The notes: generated by a model from the letters alone, not told the origin. 64,000 bases of DNA from Blattabacterium sp. (Blatta orientalis) str. Tarazona (GCF_000334405.1 NC_020195.1:186001-250000); one strand, 5' to 3'; shown: positions 11,157 through 20,161, numbered from the stretch's first letter. Numbers and translations: made by a program.

Positions 11157-12785
11157 TTAATTTTTTATCTCTATAGAAATAGGTCTTCCAAAATGATGGA
11201 TTCTACTCATTCCTATTAATATTTTTTTTTGATAACGTTTTTCTACTTCAAATAAAGAAAAGTTGGATAAAATTTCTATATTTCCAATATTAATACGTGA
11301 ATTATTAACTGCTTGATTGATTAGATTAATCAGGCCTAATTTTGTTAAATTGTCTTTATATCCTATATTTAGAAAAAGTTTTGAAAAAGATTCTTTTTTC
11401 ACTCTCTTTGAGAGAAATTTTTTTTTTACAGAATAATTTTTTTTGTACGAAAAAATAGGATTGTTTAGATCCTTAGAGTTTTTGTAATAGGAAAAAAAAC
11501 GATTAAACTCTATCCAAGAGAAACGTTTGATTAATTCTTCTCGATCAAATACCTCCAATCTTTTTTGGATTTCTGGAAGAAATGTTTTCATAGATTGTTC
11601 ATCCACTACTACTTTTTTTACTTTTTCTATAAAATGAAAGAGTTTTTTTTCACAGACTTCTTCTCCAGAAGGAATCATAATTCTCTCAAAACTTTTTCCT
11701 ATTTTTTTTTCAAATTCTCGTAGATTTCTAGTTTCTCTAGAATGAATAATACAAACAGAAATTCCCGTATTTCCAGCTCTTCCTGTTCGACCACTCCTAT
11801 GTACATAGATTTCACTTTCATCTGGAATATTGTAATTAATGACATGAGTCACATCATTTACATCTATTCCACGTGCCGCTATATCTGTCGCCACAAGGAA
11901 TTGTAAAATTCTATTTCTAAACCGGTTCATAACGGATTCCCGTTGTGATTGCGAAAGATCTCCATAAAGTGCATCTGCATTATAACCGTCTTGTATTAAA
12001 GACTCTGCTATTTCTCTAGTTTCTTTTCTAGTTTTACAAAAGATAATTCCATAAATATCTGGATTGATATCTACGATACGTTTTAAAGCAAGATATTTAT
12101 TTTGATTGCTCACTATATAATAGATATGCCTCACATCATCAGATGCAAAATTTCGTTTTCCTGTAATAATTTCTATAGGATCTATTAAGTAATTATGTGC
12201 TATTCCATTCATATATTTAGACATCGTGGCAGAAAATAGAAGACTTTGTCTTTTTTTCGGTAGTTTTATTATAATGGAATCTAATTCTTCTTTAAACCCC
12301 ATATTCAACATTTCATCCGCCTCGTCAAGTACTAAATATTTTATATCGGATAAATGCAATTTTTTTCTTTCAATTAAATCAATAATTCTACCTGGCGTCC
12401 CGACAATAATGTGAGTCTTTTTTTGTAAAGATAGCATTTGATTCTCGATGCTAACCCCTCCATATAAGGGGATAATTTTTATTAATGAAATATATCTAGA
12501 AAAACGGGAAAGATCACGTGTTATCTGTATACAAAGTTCTCTTGTAGGACATAAAATTAATGCTTGAGGAAAGCGGAATTCTAAATTTATTTTTTGTATG
12601 ATCGGCAAGCCAAAAGCAGCTGTTTTTCCAGTTCCGGTTTGTGCCAATGCTATTAGATCTTTTCCTGATTTTAACAAATAGGGAATAACTTCTTTTTGTA
12701 TAGGTGTAGGAGTTTTTATTCCTATATCTTCTAAAGCTTGAATAATTTTATCGTTTAAAAAATTATAATCTTTGAATGTTTTCAT
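11157..12785 (-). CDS. deaD: DEAD-box ATP-dependent RNA helicase (DeaD/CsdA/DbpA type)
   Basis: Unwinds short RNA duplexes, most likely during ribosome assembly or mRNA turnover. Seen: Q motif around TPTPIQ (residues 25-30), Walker A AQTGTGKT (48-55), the DEAD box VLDEADE near 154, SAT near 186, and HRSGRTGRAG near 331. After the two RecA-like domains come a linker and a C-terminal segment (about 470-540) that looks like the DbpA-type RNA-binding domain, ending in GRPISIEI. The 542-residue length is slightly shorter than many DeaD proteins. Upstream are a -7 box and a hairpin in the presumed leader, described separately. The exact subfamily symbol is uncertain. Confidence 0.9.
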   Translation of the reverse strand: MKTFKDYNFLNDKIIQALEDIGIKTPTPIQKEVIPYLLKSGKDLIALAQTGTGKTAAFGLPIIQKINLEFRFPQALILCPTRELCIQITRDLSRFSRYISLIKIIPLYGGVSIENQMLSLQKKTHIIVGTPGRIIDLIERKKLHLSDIKYLVLDEADEMLNMGFKEELDSIIIKLPKKRQSLLFSATMSKYMNGIAHNYLIDPIEIITGKRNFASDDVRHIYYIVSNQNKYLALKRIVDINPDIYGIIFCKTRKETREIAESLIQDGYNADALYGDLSQSQRESVMNRFRNRILQFLVATDIAARGIDVNDVTHVINYNIPDESEIYVHRSGRTGRAGNTGISVCIIHSRETRNLREFEKKIGKSFERIMIPSGEEVCEKKLFHFIEKVKKVVVDEQSMKTFLPEIQKRLEVFDREELIKRFSWIEFNRFFSYYKNSKDLNNPIFSYKKNYSVKKKFLSKRVKKESFSKLFLNIGYKDNLTKLGLINLINQAVNNSRINIGNIEILSNFSLFEVEKRYQKKILIGMSRIHHFGRPISIEIKN

Positions 12786-12797
12786 AAACGAATGAAA

Positions 12798-12819
12798 TTA
12801 ATTAAGAACACTTAATTAA
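12798..12819 (-). repeat. Hairpin in the presumed 5' leader of the helicase gene
   Basis: TTAATTAAG, a 4-base loop AACA, then CTTAATTAA form a perfect 9-bp stem whose base lies 13 bases upstream of the helicase ATG. In the transcript it would sit next to the ribosome-binding region. I infer a possible regulatory stem for a helicase leader; the stem is all A-T apart from its loop-closing pair, so it would be weak. Confidence 0.4.
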
Positions 12820-12855
12820 GATTTCCACATTAATACATAATTATACATGTTCTGA

Positions 12856-12863
12856 CAAATATA
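12856..12863 (-). promoter_or_regulatory. -7 box of the helicase operon promoter
   Basis: The minus strand reads TATATTTG, a full match to the Bacteroidota TAnnTTTG -7 box. It would start transcription near 12849, giving a leader of about 64 bases that contains the 12798-12819 hairpin. I see no convincing -33 TTTG at the right distance. Confidence 0.45.
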
Positions 12864-12887
12864 GATATTTAATCTTTAAATGAAAAT

Positions 12888-14228
12888 TCAATTATCATTC
12901 ATTTTTATGAGTCTTTTAGTTATAGTTTCATATCTTATCATCAGTAGCATAGATGAAATAGTAAGACCTATTCCTAAACCCATCCAAACTCCTTTCCCCC
13001 CCATTTTTAGATATATAGAAAAAATCCATGCTATGGGCAATGCTATAATCCAATAAGAAAAAAAACTTATCCACATAGGAATTTTAACATCTTGTATTCC
13101 TCTCAAAGCTCCAAGAATTATTCCTTGTAATCCATCAAATAATTGAAAAATGCTAGCAATGATAATCATTTTTTTTGCTATACCAACAACTTCATGGTCG
13201 TTTTTTATATATATATATGGAATATGATTTCTAAATAAGATAAAGAAAAAACTACATACCAGCATAAATGTCATTTCCATAAATAGAACAGACCATCCTA
13301 TTTTTCTTAATTCAGAATAATTTTTTAATGCTAATTGATTTCCTATTCTTACTGTTGCAGCTACAGAAAATCCTGTACTTAGAAGAAAAGTAGAAGTAAC
13401 AAGACTAATTACTATTTGATGTGCTGCTAATTCTTTGATTCCACATTTTCCAGTGATAAAAGAAGATATAGAGAAAGCACTCATTTCAAATAACATGTGT
13501 AGTCCAGAAGGAATTCCTATTTTCAGGATTTTTTCAAAATATTCTTTCTTAAAAAAACAATGAAAATACTTGTAGTAAATACGAACTTTTTTATACTTAT
13601 ATAATAGAAGATAAAGACCTATGAGCATAGTTATACGAGAAATTAAAGTAGCATAAGCGATTCCTTTTATTCCTAAATTTGGAAATCCATAAAATCCGTT
13701 AATAAATGAATAATTTAATATTATATTGATAAAAGCCGAAATCCAAGTAATAATCAGGCTAGGAACAACTAAAGATAATCCTTCGGAAATTTCGAAAACT
13801 TCGAAAGCCATCCATGGAATAAAAGATAAAGCTATAATTCTTAAAAAAGATATGGTGTCACTTAAAATTTCTTGAGGTTGTCCTAAATATGGAATAACAT
13901 AGAAAAAAACATGTATAAAAACATACATAAGAATTGACAAAAGAAAATTAAGAATTAGACCATGATAAAAAATCATGGCTCCTTTTTTATATTCATGTTT
14001 AGCATCCAAAGATGCTATTAAAGAAGAAATTGATGTGGAAATTCCAAGTCCAAAAATGATGATAATAAAAAAAACGGAATTGGCTAAAGAAACTGAGGCT
14101 AAAGCTTTTTTTCCTAAAATACCTACCATTATATTATCAGAAAAACCAACACATATGACCCCTAATTGAGTAAAAGTAACAGGAATGGCTAATAAAAAAT
14201 TTTTTTTGATATGTTGTAAATATGTTAT
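12888..14228 (-). CDS. MATE-family multidrug/cation antiporter, start codon not canonical
   Basis: Integral membrane exporter of the MATE (NorM-like) family, which swaps Na+ or H+ for drugs or metabolites. Seen: repeated long hydrophobic segments across the whole protein, about 12 membrane helices, with two similar halves. The first in-frame ATG is at 14129, but the frame upstream of it reads LAIPVTFTQLGVICVGFSDN, which is the conserved first helix of MATE proteins ending in DNIMVG. So the true start is upstream. The frame is open back to a TAA at 14234-14232 and holds no ATG, GTG or TTG; I place the start at ATA 14228 (446 residues, normal length), with low certainty about the exact codon. 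An 8-A run (minus strand) lies in this stretch. Confidence 0.75.
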   Translation of the reverse strand: MTYLQHIKKNFLLAIPVTFTQLGVICVGFSDNIMVGILGKKALASVSLANSVFFIIIIFGLGISTSISSLIASLDAKHEYKKGAMIFYHGLILNFLLSILMYVFIHVFFYVIPYLGQPQEILSDTISFLRIIALSFIPWMAFEVFEISEGLSLVVPSLIITWISAFINIILNYSFINGFYGFPNLGIKGIAYATLISRITMLIGLYLLLYKYKKVRIYYKYFHCFFKKEYFEKILKIGIPSGLHMLFEMSAFSISSFITGKCGIKELAAHQIVISLVTSTFLLSTGFSVAATVRIGNQLALKNYSELRKIGWSVLFMEMTFMLVCSFFFILFRNHIPYIYIKNDHEVVGIAKKMIIIASIFQLFDGLQGIILGALRGIQDVKIPMWISFFSYWIIALPIAWIFSIYLKMGGKGVWMGLGIGLTISSMLLMIRYETITKRLIKMNDN

Positions 14229-14240
14229 TTTTTATATTTT

Positions 14241-15377
14241 TTATGTTGAAATAAGGAAATACAGAATATTTCTATGTTTTTTTATAAAGGGGAGTTTTAC
14301 TATTTGAATAGGAATATTTCTGTTTCTTATTGAAACAAATATAGAATTTTTGTCTAAACTCCAATTATTTTTTTTTATATATCCTAATCCTATTCCTTTT
14401 TTTAGGACTGGAGAATATCCTCCAGAAGTTACTTTTCCAACTGTGAAGTTTTTTTCGTTTTTGAATGAATATCCTGATCTAGGTATTTTTCCTTTTTTTC
14501 TACAAGAAAAGGTATAAACTTTTATAGTTTCCTTCTTTTTTTGTTTCAACAATATTTCTCTTCCTATAAATTTTTTATTAAACTTTGTAATCCAAGATAA
14601 TCCAGCTTCTATAGGTGTTATTTCTTCAGATAATTCCTGACCATATAAACGATACCCCATTTCCAATCTTAAAGAATCTCTACTAGCTATTCCACAAGGT
14701 TTTATTTGAAAAGATTCTCCTATTTTTAAAATTTCATTCCAAATATTTTCTGCATATTCATTGCGGATATAAATTTCCACTCCTTTAGATCCAGTATATC
14801 CCGTACAAGATATCAAAACATTGTCTATTTCTGAAAATTTTCCTATTTCAAAACAATAAAAAGGAATTTTAGACAAAGAAATATTTGTTAATTTTTGAAT
14901 AGAAGACAAAGATTTTGGCCCTTGGATAGCTAGAAGAGAATATTCTTGAGATGAATCTATAAATGTTAAATTTTGATAATTCAAATGGTCATTTATCCAT
15001 TTTTTGTTTTTCTCAATATTAGCCGCATTAACTATAAGTAAAAATTTTTCTTCTGAAATTTTGTAAATGACTAAATCATCTATAATTCCTCCTAAGTGAT
15101 TGATGAAACAAGAGTATTGAGCTTGACCTGTCTTTATATTAGACAGATCATTAGTTGTAAAATATTGTAAAAAGTTATGAGAATTTTTTCCTTTTAAAAT
15201 AAATTTTCCCATATGACTTACGTCAAAAATTCCAACATTTTTTCTTACAGACATATGTTCTATTAATGAAGAAACATATTGAAGAGGCATATAAAAACCA
15301 GAATAAGAAATCATTTTAGCTCCTAATTTTATATGACTGTTATATAGAGCTGTTTTTTTTACATTATGATCCATCAT
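14241..15377 (-). CDS. gcvT: Aminomethyltransferase, T-protein of the glycine cleavage system
   Basis: Takes the aminomethyl group from lipoylated H-protein to tetrahydrofolate, releasing ammonia and making methylene-THF. Seen: N-terminal region HIKLGAKMISYSGFYMPLQY and VGIFDVSHMGK typical of GcvT, the CGIASRDSLRLEMGY stretch near residue 230, and the GYTGSKGVEIY motif that lines the folate site. The 378-residue length is slightly long but normal. The start (MMDH...) overlaps the end of the PTPS-family gene by 14 bases. The folate link fits with folC in this window, and release of ammonia fits an endosymbiont that recycles nitrogen (inference). Confidence 0.95.
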   Translation of the reverse strand: MMDHNVKKTALYNSHIKLGAKMISYSGFYMPLQYVSSLIEHMSVRKNVGIFDVSHMGKFILKGKNSHNFLQYFTTNDLSNIKTGQAQYSCFINHLGGIIDDLVIYKISEEKFLLIVNAANIEKNKKWINDHLNYQNLTFIDSSQEYSLLAIQGPKSLSSIQKLTNISLSKIPFYCFEIGKFSEIDNVLISCTGYTGSKGVEIYIRNEYAENIWNEILKIGESFQIKPCGIASRDSLRLEMGYRLYGQELSEEITPIEAGLSWITKFNKKFIGREILLKQKKKETIKVYTFSCRKKGKIPRSGYSFKNEKNFTVGKVTSGGYSPVLKKGIGLGYIKKNNWSLDKNSIFVSIRNRNIPIQIVKLPFIKKHRNILYFLIST

Positions 15378-15774
15378 ATTCTACAAAATTATTTTTAGTT
15401 TCATACAGAGTTATTTTTAAATGTAAGTTAGACGATATTTTTTTTTTATTTCGATTCCATAAGAAAATAACAATATTTTCTGCAGTAGGGTTAATTATCG
15501 AGAAATCTTTAATATCGAGATTAATATTTTTGTGATCAAAAAGTTCTTCTATTTCTTCATGAAGAATATTTTTTAATTTTTGTAAACTGAAAACAAATCC
15601 AGTTTCCGGATTTATTTTTCCTGTAAGACTTACTATATATTCATAATTATGTCCATGATAATTTAAATAAGCGCATTTTCCAAATATTTCAATATTCTTA
15701 TGATAATCCCATTGAGGATTGTATAGTTTATGCGCGGAACTGAAATATCCTTTTCTACTTATAGTTGCTTTCAT
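15364..15774 (-). CDS. queD: 6-pyruvoyl-tetrahydropterin synthase family enzyme (QueD-like)
   Basis: Small T-fold enzyme acting on dihydroneopterin triphosphate. Family members make 6-carboxytetrahydropterin for queuosine (QueD), pyruvoyl-tetrahydropterin, or a folate intermediate. Seen: the zinc ligands H15 (SSAHKLYN) and H40/H42 (NYHGHNY), the catalytic cysteine C34 in FGKCAYLNYHGHN, and a C-terminal LYETKNNFVEY substrate-binding end. The spacing between C34 and HGH is longer than in E. coli QueD and resembles the eukaryote-like PTPS subgroup that is common in Bacteroidota. The sequence alone does not tell queuosine from folate use. 136 residues; overlaps gcvT. Confidence 0.85.
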   Translation of the reverse strand: MKATISRKGYFSSAHKLYNPQWDYHKNIEIFGKCAYLNYHGHNYEYIVSLTGKINPETGFVFSLQKLKNILHEEIEELFDHKNINLDIKDFSIINPTAENIVIFLWNRNKKKISSNLHLKITLYETKNNFVEYDGS

Positions 15775-15790
15775 ATAATTTTTTTTTAAT

Positions 15791-16333
15791 CTAAATTAAT
15801 TTTTGTAGATAATTTTTAATAATAATTTTTAACCAAATGGTGTAAGAGTTCGGATAAAGTTGAATATCTTTTCTTAATCCTTTTAGAGTGATCCATTTCC
15901 AATTATCTACTTCTTTAGAATTAATGATAGGAGAATAAGCGTGATATCCTACGAATACGTGATCTAATTCATTTTCTATTAATCCATTATTTAATAATTC
16001 ATGATAGGTAAAACAAAATTTTTTTTCTAGAAAACAATCAAAACCCATTTCTTCTATTAAACAACGATGTGCAGCTGTCAAAACAGATTCATGTTTCCGA
16101 GGATGACTACAACAGGTATTAGTCCATAAAAGTGAAGAGTGATATTTTTCTGAAGATCTTTTTTGCAACATTAACAACCTATTGTCATCTTTTTTGGATT
16201 TATCATTAAAGACAAAAACAGATACCGCGCTGTGTAATAACCCTTTTGTATGAATTTTTTCTTTTTTTTCGAACCCGATAATTTTGTTTTTTTTTCCTAT
16301 CAAAGGAATAAAATCCTCTTGTTTTCTCGCCAT
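15791..16333 (-). CDS. idi: Isopentenyl-diphosphate delta-isomerase, type I
   Basis: Interconverts isopentenyl and dimethylallyl diphosphate, the building blocks for the menaquinone side chain and for the dimethylallyl group used by MiaA. Nudix fold. Seen: HSAVSVFVF near the start, the catalytic cysteine region NTCCSHPR, an EEMGFD metal-binding helix and a C-terminal W-K-W-ITL segment. The frame is open to an ATG at 16354, but MARKQED at 16333 fits the family N-terminus better and gives 180 residues; the longer form has 187. It is the first gene of the minus-strand run that ends with miaA. Confidence 0.92.
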   Translation of the reverse strand: MARKQEDFIPLIGKKNKIIGFEKKEKIHTKGLLHSAVSVFVFNDKSKKDDNRLLMLQKRSSEKYHSSLLWTNTCCSHPRKHESVLTAAHRCLIEEMGFDCFLEKKFCFTYHELLNNGLIENELDHVFVGYHAYSPIINSKEVDNWKWITLKGLRKDIQLYPNSYTIWLKIIIKNYLQKLI

Positions 16334-16354
16334 GGTTAATTTTTTAACGGGCAA

Positions 16355-16597
16355 ATGTACGTGTTAGTATGGGAATATGTTTTTTTTTAAAACTATTTTT
16401 TTCATTTTTGATAATGATACGGGTAGTAGAAATTCTATAATATAAACTTGAATGTTTCTTACGCTTATAGTATTGCACTTAATGAGGATTTATCTCTTAA
16501 TTTTTACATTTGATTTTTTTGAAATAACTTAAAAATCTTACCTAATTCTATAGGTTTAGGAGGATATGTAAGTAATGACGTTAGAAATTTTGAAATT
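16355..16597. other. Divergent intergenic region between idi and the menaquinone genes
   Basis: 243 bases with no recognisable gene. On the plus strand TACATTTG at 16505-16512 matches the TAnnTTTG -7 box, which would give the thioesterase gene a leader of about 80 bases; no well-spaced -33 element is visible. The frame of the downstream gene is open from 16523 (after a TGA) and reads a glycine-containing peptide (SIGLGGYVSNDV) without any start codon; I cannot identify it. Confidence 0.5.
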
Positions 16598-17026
16598 ATG
16601 GAGAAAAAAAATAAAAAAATCTTAAAAGAGTTAAATAGTTTAAGAAAGAATACATTGATGAATACTCTTCAAATAAAATATATCTATTTAGGATTAAATT
16701 TTTTAGTGGCAAAAATGCCTGTAAACAAGAAAAAACTACAACCTATAGGTTTTCTTCATGGTGGTGCTACAATAGCCTTAGCTGAAAGTGTTGGAAGTTC
16801 TTTGTCTATCATAAATATAAATAAAAACGTTTTTAATGTTTTTAATATTGAAATTTCAGCTAATCACATACAAAAAGTCATAAAAGGTGTAATCTTCGCA
16901 AAAGCAAAGATAATTCATAAAGGAAAAACAATTCATTTCATTCAAATTAGTATTTATAATGAAAAAAAGGAAAAAATTAGTTATTGTAAAATGACTAACA
17001 TAATAATTCCCAAAGAAAAAAAATAA
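16598..17026 (+). CDS. menI: Hotdog-fold thioesterase, probably DHNA-CoA thioesterase
   Basis: PaaI-type hotdog thioesterase. Seen: the family core HGGATIALAESVGS with H54-G-G and the catalytic acid E63, then the central strand ISANHIQKVIKG and the C-terminal KMTNIIIP end. 142 residues is typical. The gene is followed 9 bases later by an isochorismate synthase; that neighbour makes release of 1,4-dihydroxy-2-naphthoate from its CoA ester, a menaquinone step, the likely role. The assignment to this substrate is inference from context, since hotdog enzymes are hard to tell apart by sequence. Confidence 0.8.
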   Translation: MEKKNKKILKELNSLRKNTLMNTLQIKYIYLGLNFLVAKMPVNKKKLQPIGFLHGGATIALAESVGSSLSIININKNVFNVFNIEISANHIQKVIKGVIFAKAKIIHKGKTIHFIQISIYNEKKEKISYCKMTNIIIPKEKK

Positions 17027-17035
17027 CTAAGTAAA

Positions 17036-18094
17036 ATGGTAAAGATAAATGTGATAAACTTATATAAAAAAATAATTGAAAATTATTGGAACAATAAAAG
17101 TTTTGTACTATTTAAAAAACCTTATGAAAAAAAAATATATTTTTTTTCTCAAGAAGAGAAATCTAAAAAAGAAAATAACTTTTTCTTAATTGTCAGTTTT
17201 AATCGAAATTATACCATAAGGATTTATACAAAAAAAATTTATTCTATAAATATAGAAAATCCAAAAAAAATGGATAATTTCATTTTTCCATTGCAAAATA
17301 GTGGATCTTCTTTATTAATTTATTCGAAAAAATATAAGAATTTGATTGAAAATGCTATTGAAACTATAAAAAAGAATAGAGATTTTGAAAAAGTAGTTTT
17401 ATCTAGATGTATTAAAATTCCATTTCAAAATTTTTACTTGAAGAAAACCTTTCAAAAGCTTATTTATTCATATCCGAATGCATTTGTTACTTTATGGTAT
17501 GACTTTAATTATGGTTTTTGGATAGGAGCTTCTCCGGAATTACTAGTAAAATGTAATGAAAAAAAGTTAAAAACTGTAGCATTAGCTGGAACTATTTGGG
17601 GCAATCATAGATGGACTAAAAAAGAAGTAGAAGAGCATAATATAGTAATAAAATATTTTGTCAATTTTTTTAAAAAATTTTCTGGAAATCTTTGTGTTGA
17701 AAAAACTAGAATTTTAAATATAGGACATTTGCATCATTTAGAAACTCCTATTAGTTTTTCTTTTTTGGAGAAACCAAATTATTTCAAAATATTAGACGAG
17801 ATATCCCCAACACCTTCTATATGTGGATTTCCTAAAAATAATTCTTTAGATTATATACGTAAATATGAAGGATATCAAAGAAATTTCTATACAGGTTATT
17901 TTGGTCCTGTTTATGATGGAGGGAGTAGAATAGAATTATATCTTAACTTAAGATGTGCAAAAATAAAAATGGACAAAAAAGAAATTGTTTTATATGCAGG
18001 GAGCGGAATCACAAAGGATAGTGAAGCTAATAAAGAATATGCAGAAACAGAAAATAAATTCAAAAACATTCTTTCTAAATTTATTTTTGATTGA
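17036..18094 (+). CDS. menF: Isochorismate synthase
   Basis: Chorismate-utilising enzyme that makes isochorismate, the first committed menaquinone precursor. Seen: a poorly conserved N-terminal part of about 100 residues, then the chorismate-binding domain with RDFEKVVLSR, GASPELLVK near 163-171, the EEHN stretch, EISPTPSICG and the C-terminal GYFGPV and GSGIT motifs. 352 residues, normal for Bacteroidota. Its substrate comes from aroC in the same window. In other Flavobacteria menD follows; here the convergent ndh gene follows with a 14-base overlap, so the men cluster is broken up. Confidence 0.92.
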   Translation: MVKINVINLYKKIIENYWNNKSFVLFKKPYEKKIYFFSQEEKSKKENNFFLIVSFNRNYTIRIYTKKIYSINIENPKKMDNFIFPLQNSGSSLLIYSKKYKNLIENAIETIKKNRDFEKVVLSRCIKIPFQNFYLKKTFQKLIYSYPNAFVTLWYDFNYGFWIGASPELLVKCNEKKLKTVALAGTIWGNHRWTKKEVEEHNIVIKYFVNFFKKFSGNLCVEKTRILNIGHLHHLETPISFSFLEKPNYFKILDEISPTPSICGFPKNNSLDYIRKYEGYQRNFYTGYFGPVYDGGSRIELYLNLRCAKIKMDKKEIVLYAGSGITKDSEANKEYAETENKFKNILSKFIFD

Positions 18095-19370
18095 TTTTTT
18101 TTCTGTGAAATGGTCTTATAATAAGTCTTACACTTTTATTATAATGAAGATATTGAATGACCCAATTCATTAAAGCGATAACTCTATTTCTAAAACCTAC
18201 TAAACTAACTAAATGGACAAACATCCAAACAATCCAAGCTGAAAAACCTTTTAATTTAAAATATGGAAAATCACATACCGCTTTATTTCTGCCAATAGTG
18301 GCCATAGTTCCTAAATTTTTGTATCGAAAAGGTTTAATCTGTTTTTTTTCTAGAAAACGATTAAAATTATCCGCTAAATAATTTCCTTGTTGAATAGCTG
18401 GTTGTGCCATCATAGGATGTCCATTTGGATAAGAGGAATTTTTAATCATATAAGCAACATCGCCAATAGCGAAAATATTTTTATATCTTAAAGTTTTTAA
18501 ATAATCATCCACCAAAATTCTTTGTCCTTCCATATCTTCTTTTAAAAATCCTTTTATAATAGCACCTTTTACTCCAGCCGCCCATATAACGTTAGCAGAT
18601 TCTATGCTTTTATTTTTGTCTATAAAAACAATTTTTCCGTCATAATCTTTAACTAAGCAATCTAACCAAATATTAACCCCTAATTCTTTTAAATTTTTAA
18701 AAGCTTGTTTCGCAGAGGGTTCAGACATTCCGTCTAATAATCTTGGAGTGGCTTGCAACAAATGAATATTCATACGTTGTATATCCAAATCTGGATAATC
18801 GTTTGGTAATACGTATTTTTTCATTTCTGCTAGCGCTCCTGCTAATTCTACTCCAGTAGGTCCTCCACCAACAATAACAAAAGTCATAAGTCTTTCTCTT
18901 TCTTTAGAATCTTTAGTAAGCAAAGCAGATTCAAAATCTTGCAATATAAGACTTCTTAAATTTAAAGCTTCTGGAATAGATTTCATAGGAAAAGCAAAAT
19001 GTTCAATATTTTTGTTTCCAAAATAATTGGTAACTGAACCAGTAGCCATAATTAAATAATCATAAAACAAGTCTCCAACATTTGTATATATTTTTTGTTT
19101 TTCTGTATTGATATAATGAACATAAGCTAGTCTAAAAAAGAAATTTTTTGTTTTTTTGATAATTGTTCTAATAGAATGTGCAATAGAATCTGGCTCTAAT
19201 CCTGCTGTAGCTACTTGATATAATAAAGGTTGAAAGGTGTGATAATTATTTTTATCTATAAGTACTACTTGAAACCTATCCCTTTTTAATTTTTTTGCAA
19301 CTTGTAACCCAGCAAATCCTGCACCAATAATAACGACTCTTTTTAGACTATTTACTGTTGGGATATTCAT
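18081..19370 (-). CDS. ndh: NADH dehydrogenase, type II (single-subunit)
   Basis: Membrane-associated flavoenzyme passing electrons from NADH to quinone without pumping protons; its natural acceptor here would be menaquinone. Seen: FAD-binding GAGFAG at 16-21, the NADH-binding GGGPTGVELAG at about 165-175, the AIGD motif of the second FAD contact, the AQPAIQQG quinone-site region, and a C-terminal amphipathic/hydrophobic stretch (WIVWMFVHLVSLVGFRNR) for membrane attachment. 429 residues, normal. The last 14 bases overlap the end of menF on the opposite strand. Confidence 0.95.
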   Translation of the reverse strand: MNIPTVNSLKRVVIIGAGFAGLQVAKKLKRDRFQVVLIDKNNYHTFQPLLYQVATAGLEPDSIAHSIRTIIKKTKNFFFRLAYVHYINTEKQKIYTNVGDLFYDYLIMATGSVTNYFGNKNIEHFAFPMKSIPEALNLRSLILQDFESALLTKDSKERERLMTFVIVGGGPTGVELAGALAEMKKYVLPNDYPDLDIQRMNIHLLQATPRLLDGMSEPSAKQAFKNLKELGVNIWLDCLVKDYDGKIVFIDKNKSIESANVIWAAGVKGAIIKGFLKEDMEGQRILVDDYLKTLRYKNIFAIGDVAYMIKNSSYPNGHPMMAQPAIQQGNYLADNFNRFLEKKQIKPFRYKNLGTMATIGRNKAVCDFPYFKLKGFSAWIVWMFVHLVSLVGFRNRVIALMNWVIQYLHYNKSVRLIIRPFHRKKINQK

Positions 19371-19468
19371 GGTTAAAAGTTTGACGTTATAAATTTATAA
19401 AAATTATATTTTCATTTTAACTAATAAATTAATAATTTTGTTAATAAAAAAATAGATCTGTATTTTTT

Positions 19469-20161
19469 ATGACTTATTATTGGATTGTAGGGATAACATT
19501 TTTTTTTAGTGTTATTATTAGTAAAATATTAAAAAATAAATTTAGAATTTATTCTGAGTTGTATTTACACAATCACATGAGTGGAAAAGAAATAGCAGAG
19601 AAGATGTTAACTGATAATGGGATTTATGACGTCATTGTTATATCTGTTGATGGAGAATTAACAGATCATTATAATCCTATGAATAAAACAGTTAATTTAA
19701 GTGATAGGGTTTATCATGAAAAAACGGCTGCTGCAGCTGCAGTCGCCGCTCATGAGTGTGGTCACGTATTACAACACAAGTTAGGTTACAATATGTTAAA
19801 ATTGCGAAATCAGTTAGTTCCTATCTTGAATTTTAGCTCAAAATTTACGAATATAGTACTCATGTCTGGACTTGCGATTTTCTATAGTTCAGGAGGAAAA
19901 AATGCATTTCTTCTAAAATTAGGAATAGGTTTGTTTTCCTTAGCTGTGATTTTTTCCTTTATAACTCTTCCAATAGAGTTCGACGCAAGTAGAAGGGCTT
20001 TAAATTGGTTAAAAACTAAAAATATAGTTTCCTATCAAGAATATAATACTGCGAAAGACTCTCTGAAATGGGCATCTATGACATATGTGGTTTCTGCATT
20101 GGGAAGTTTAGCCCAATTGATATATTTTATGTCTATTTTTACTGATAAAAAAGATGATTAG
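19469..20161 (+). CDS. Membrane zinc metallopeptidase (YugP family)
   Basis: Neutral zinc metallopeptidase of the YugP type; function in the cell unknown. Seen: an N-terminal membrane helix (residues 3-20), a stretch with NPMNKTVNLSDRVY, the zinc motif HECGH at residues 95-99, two further hydrophobic segments (about 127-166) and a third potential metal ligand in IEFDAS near 173. 230 residues, full length for the family. It stands alone on the plus strand, divergent from ndh, and its last 4 bases overlap the end of the THX gene. Confidence 0.88.
   Translation: MTYYWIVGITFFFSVIISKILKNKFRIYSELYLHNHMSGKEIAEKMLTDNGIYDVIVISVDGELTDHYNPMNKTVNLSDRVYHEKTAAAAAVAAHECGHVLQHKLGYNMLKLRNQLVPILNFSSKFTNIVLMSGLAIFYSSGGKNAFLLKLGIGLFSLAVIFSFITLPIEFDASRRALNWLKTKNIVSYQEYNTAKDSLKWASMTYVVSALGSLAQLIYFMSIFTDKKDD

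Noticed and set aside
16480-16530. 16-codon frame beginning ATGAGG before the thioesterase
   Set aside because: Too short, hydrophobic by base composition, no match to a known leader peptide.
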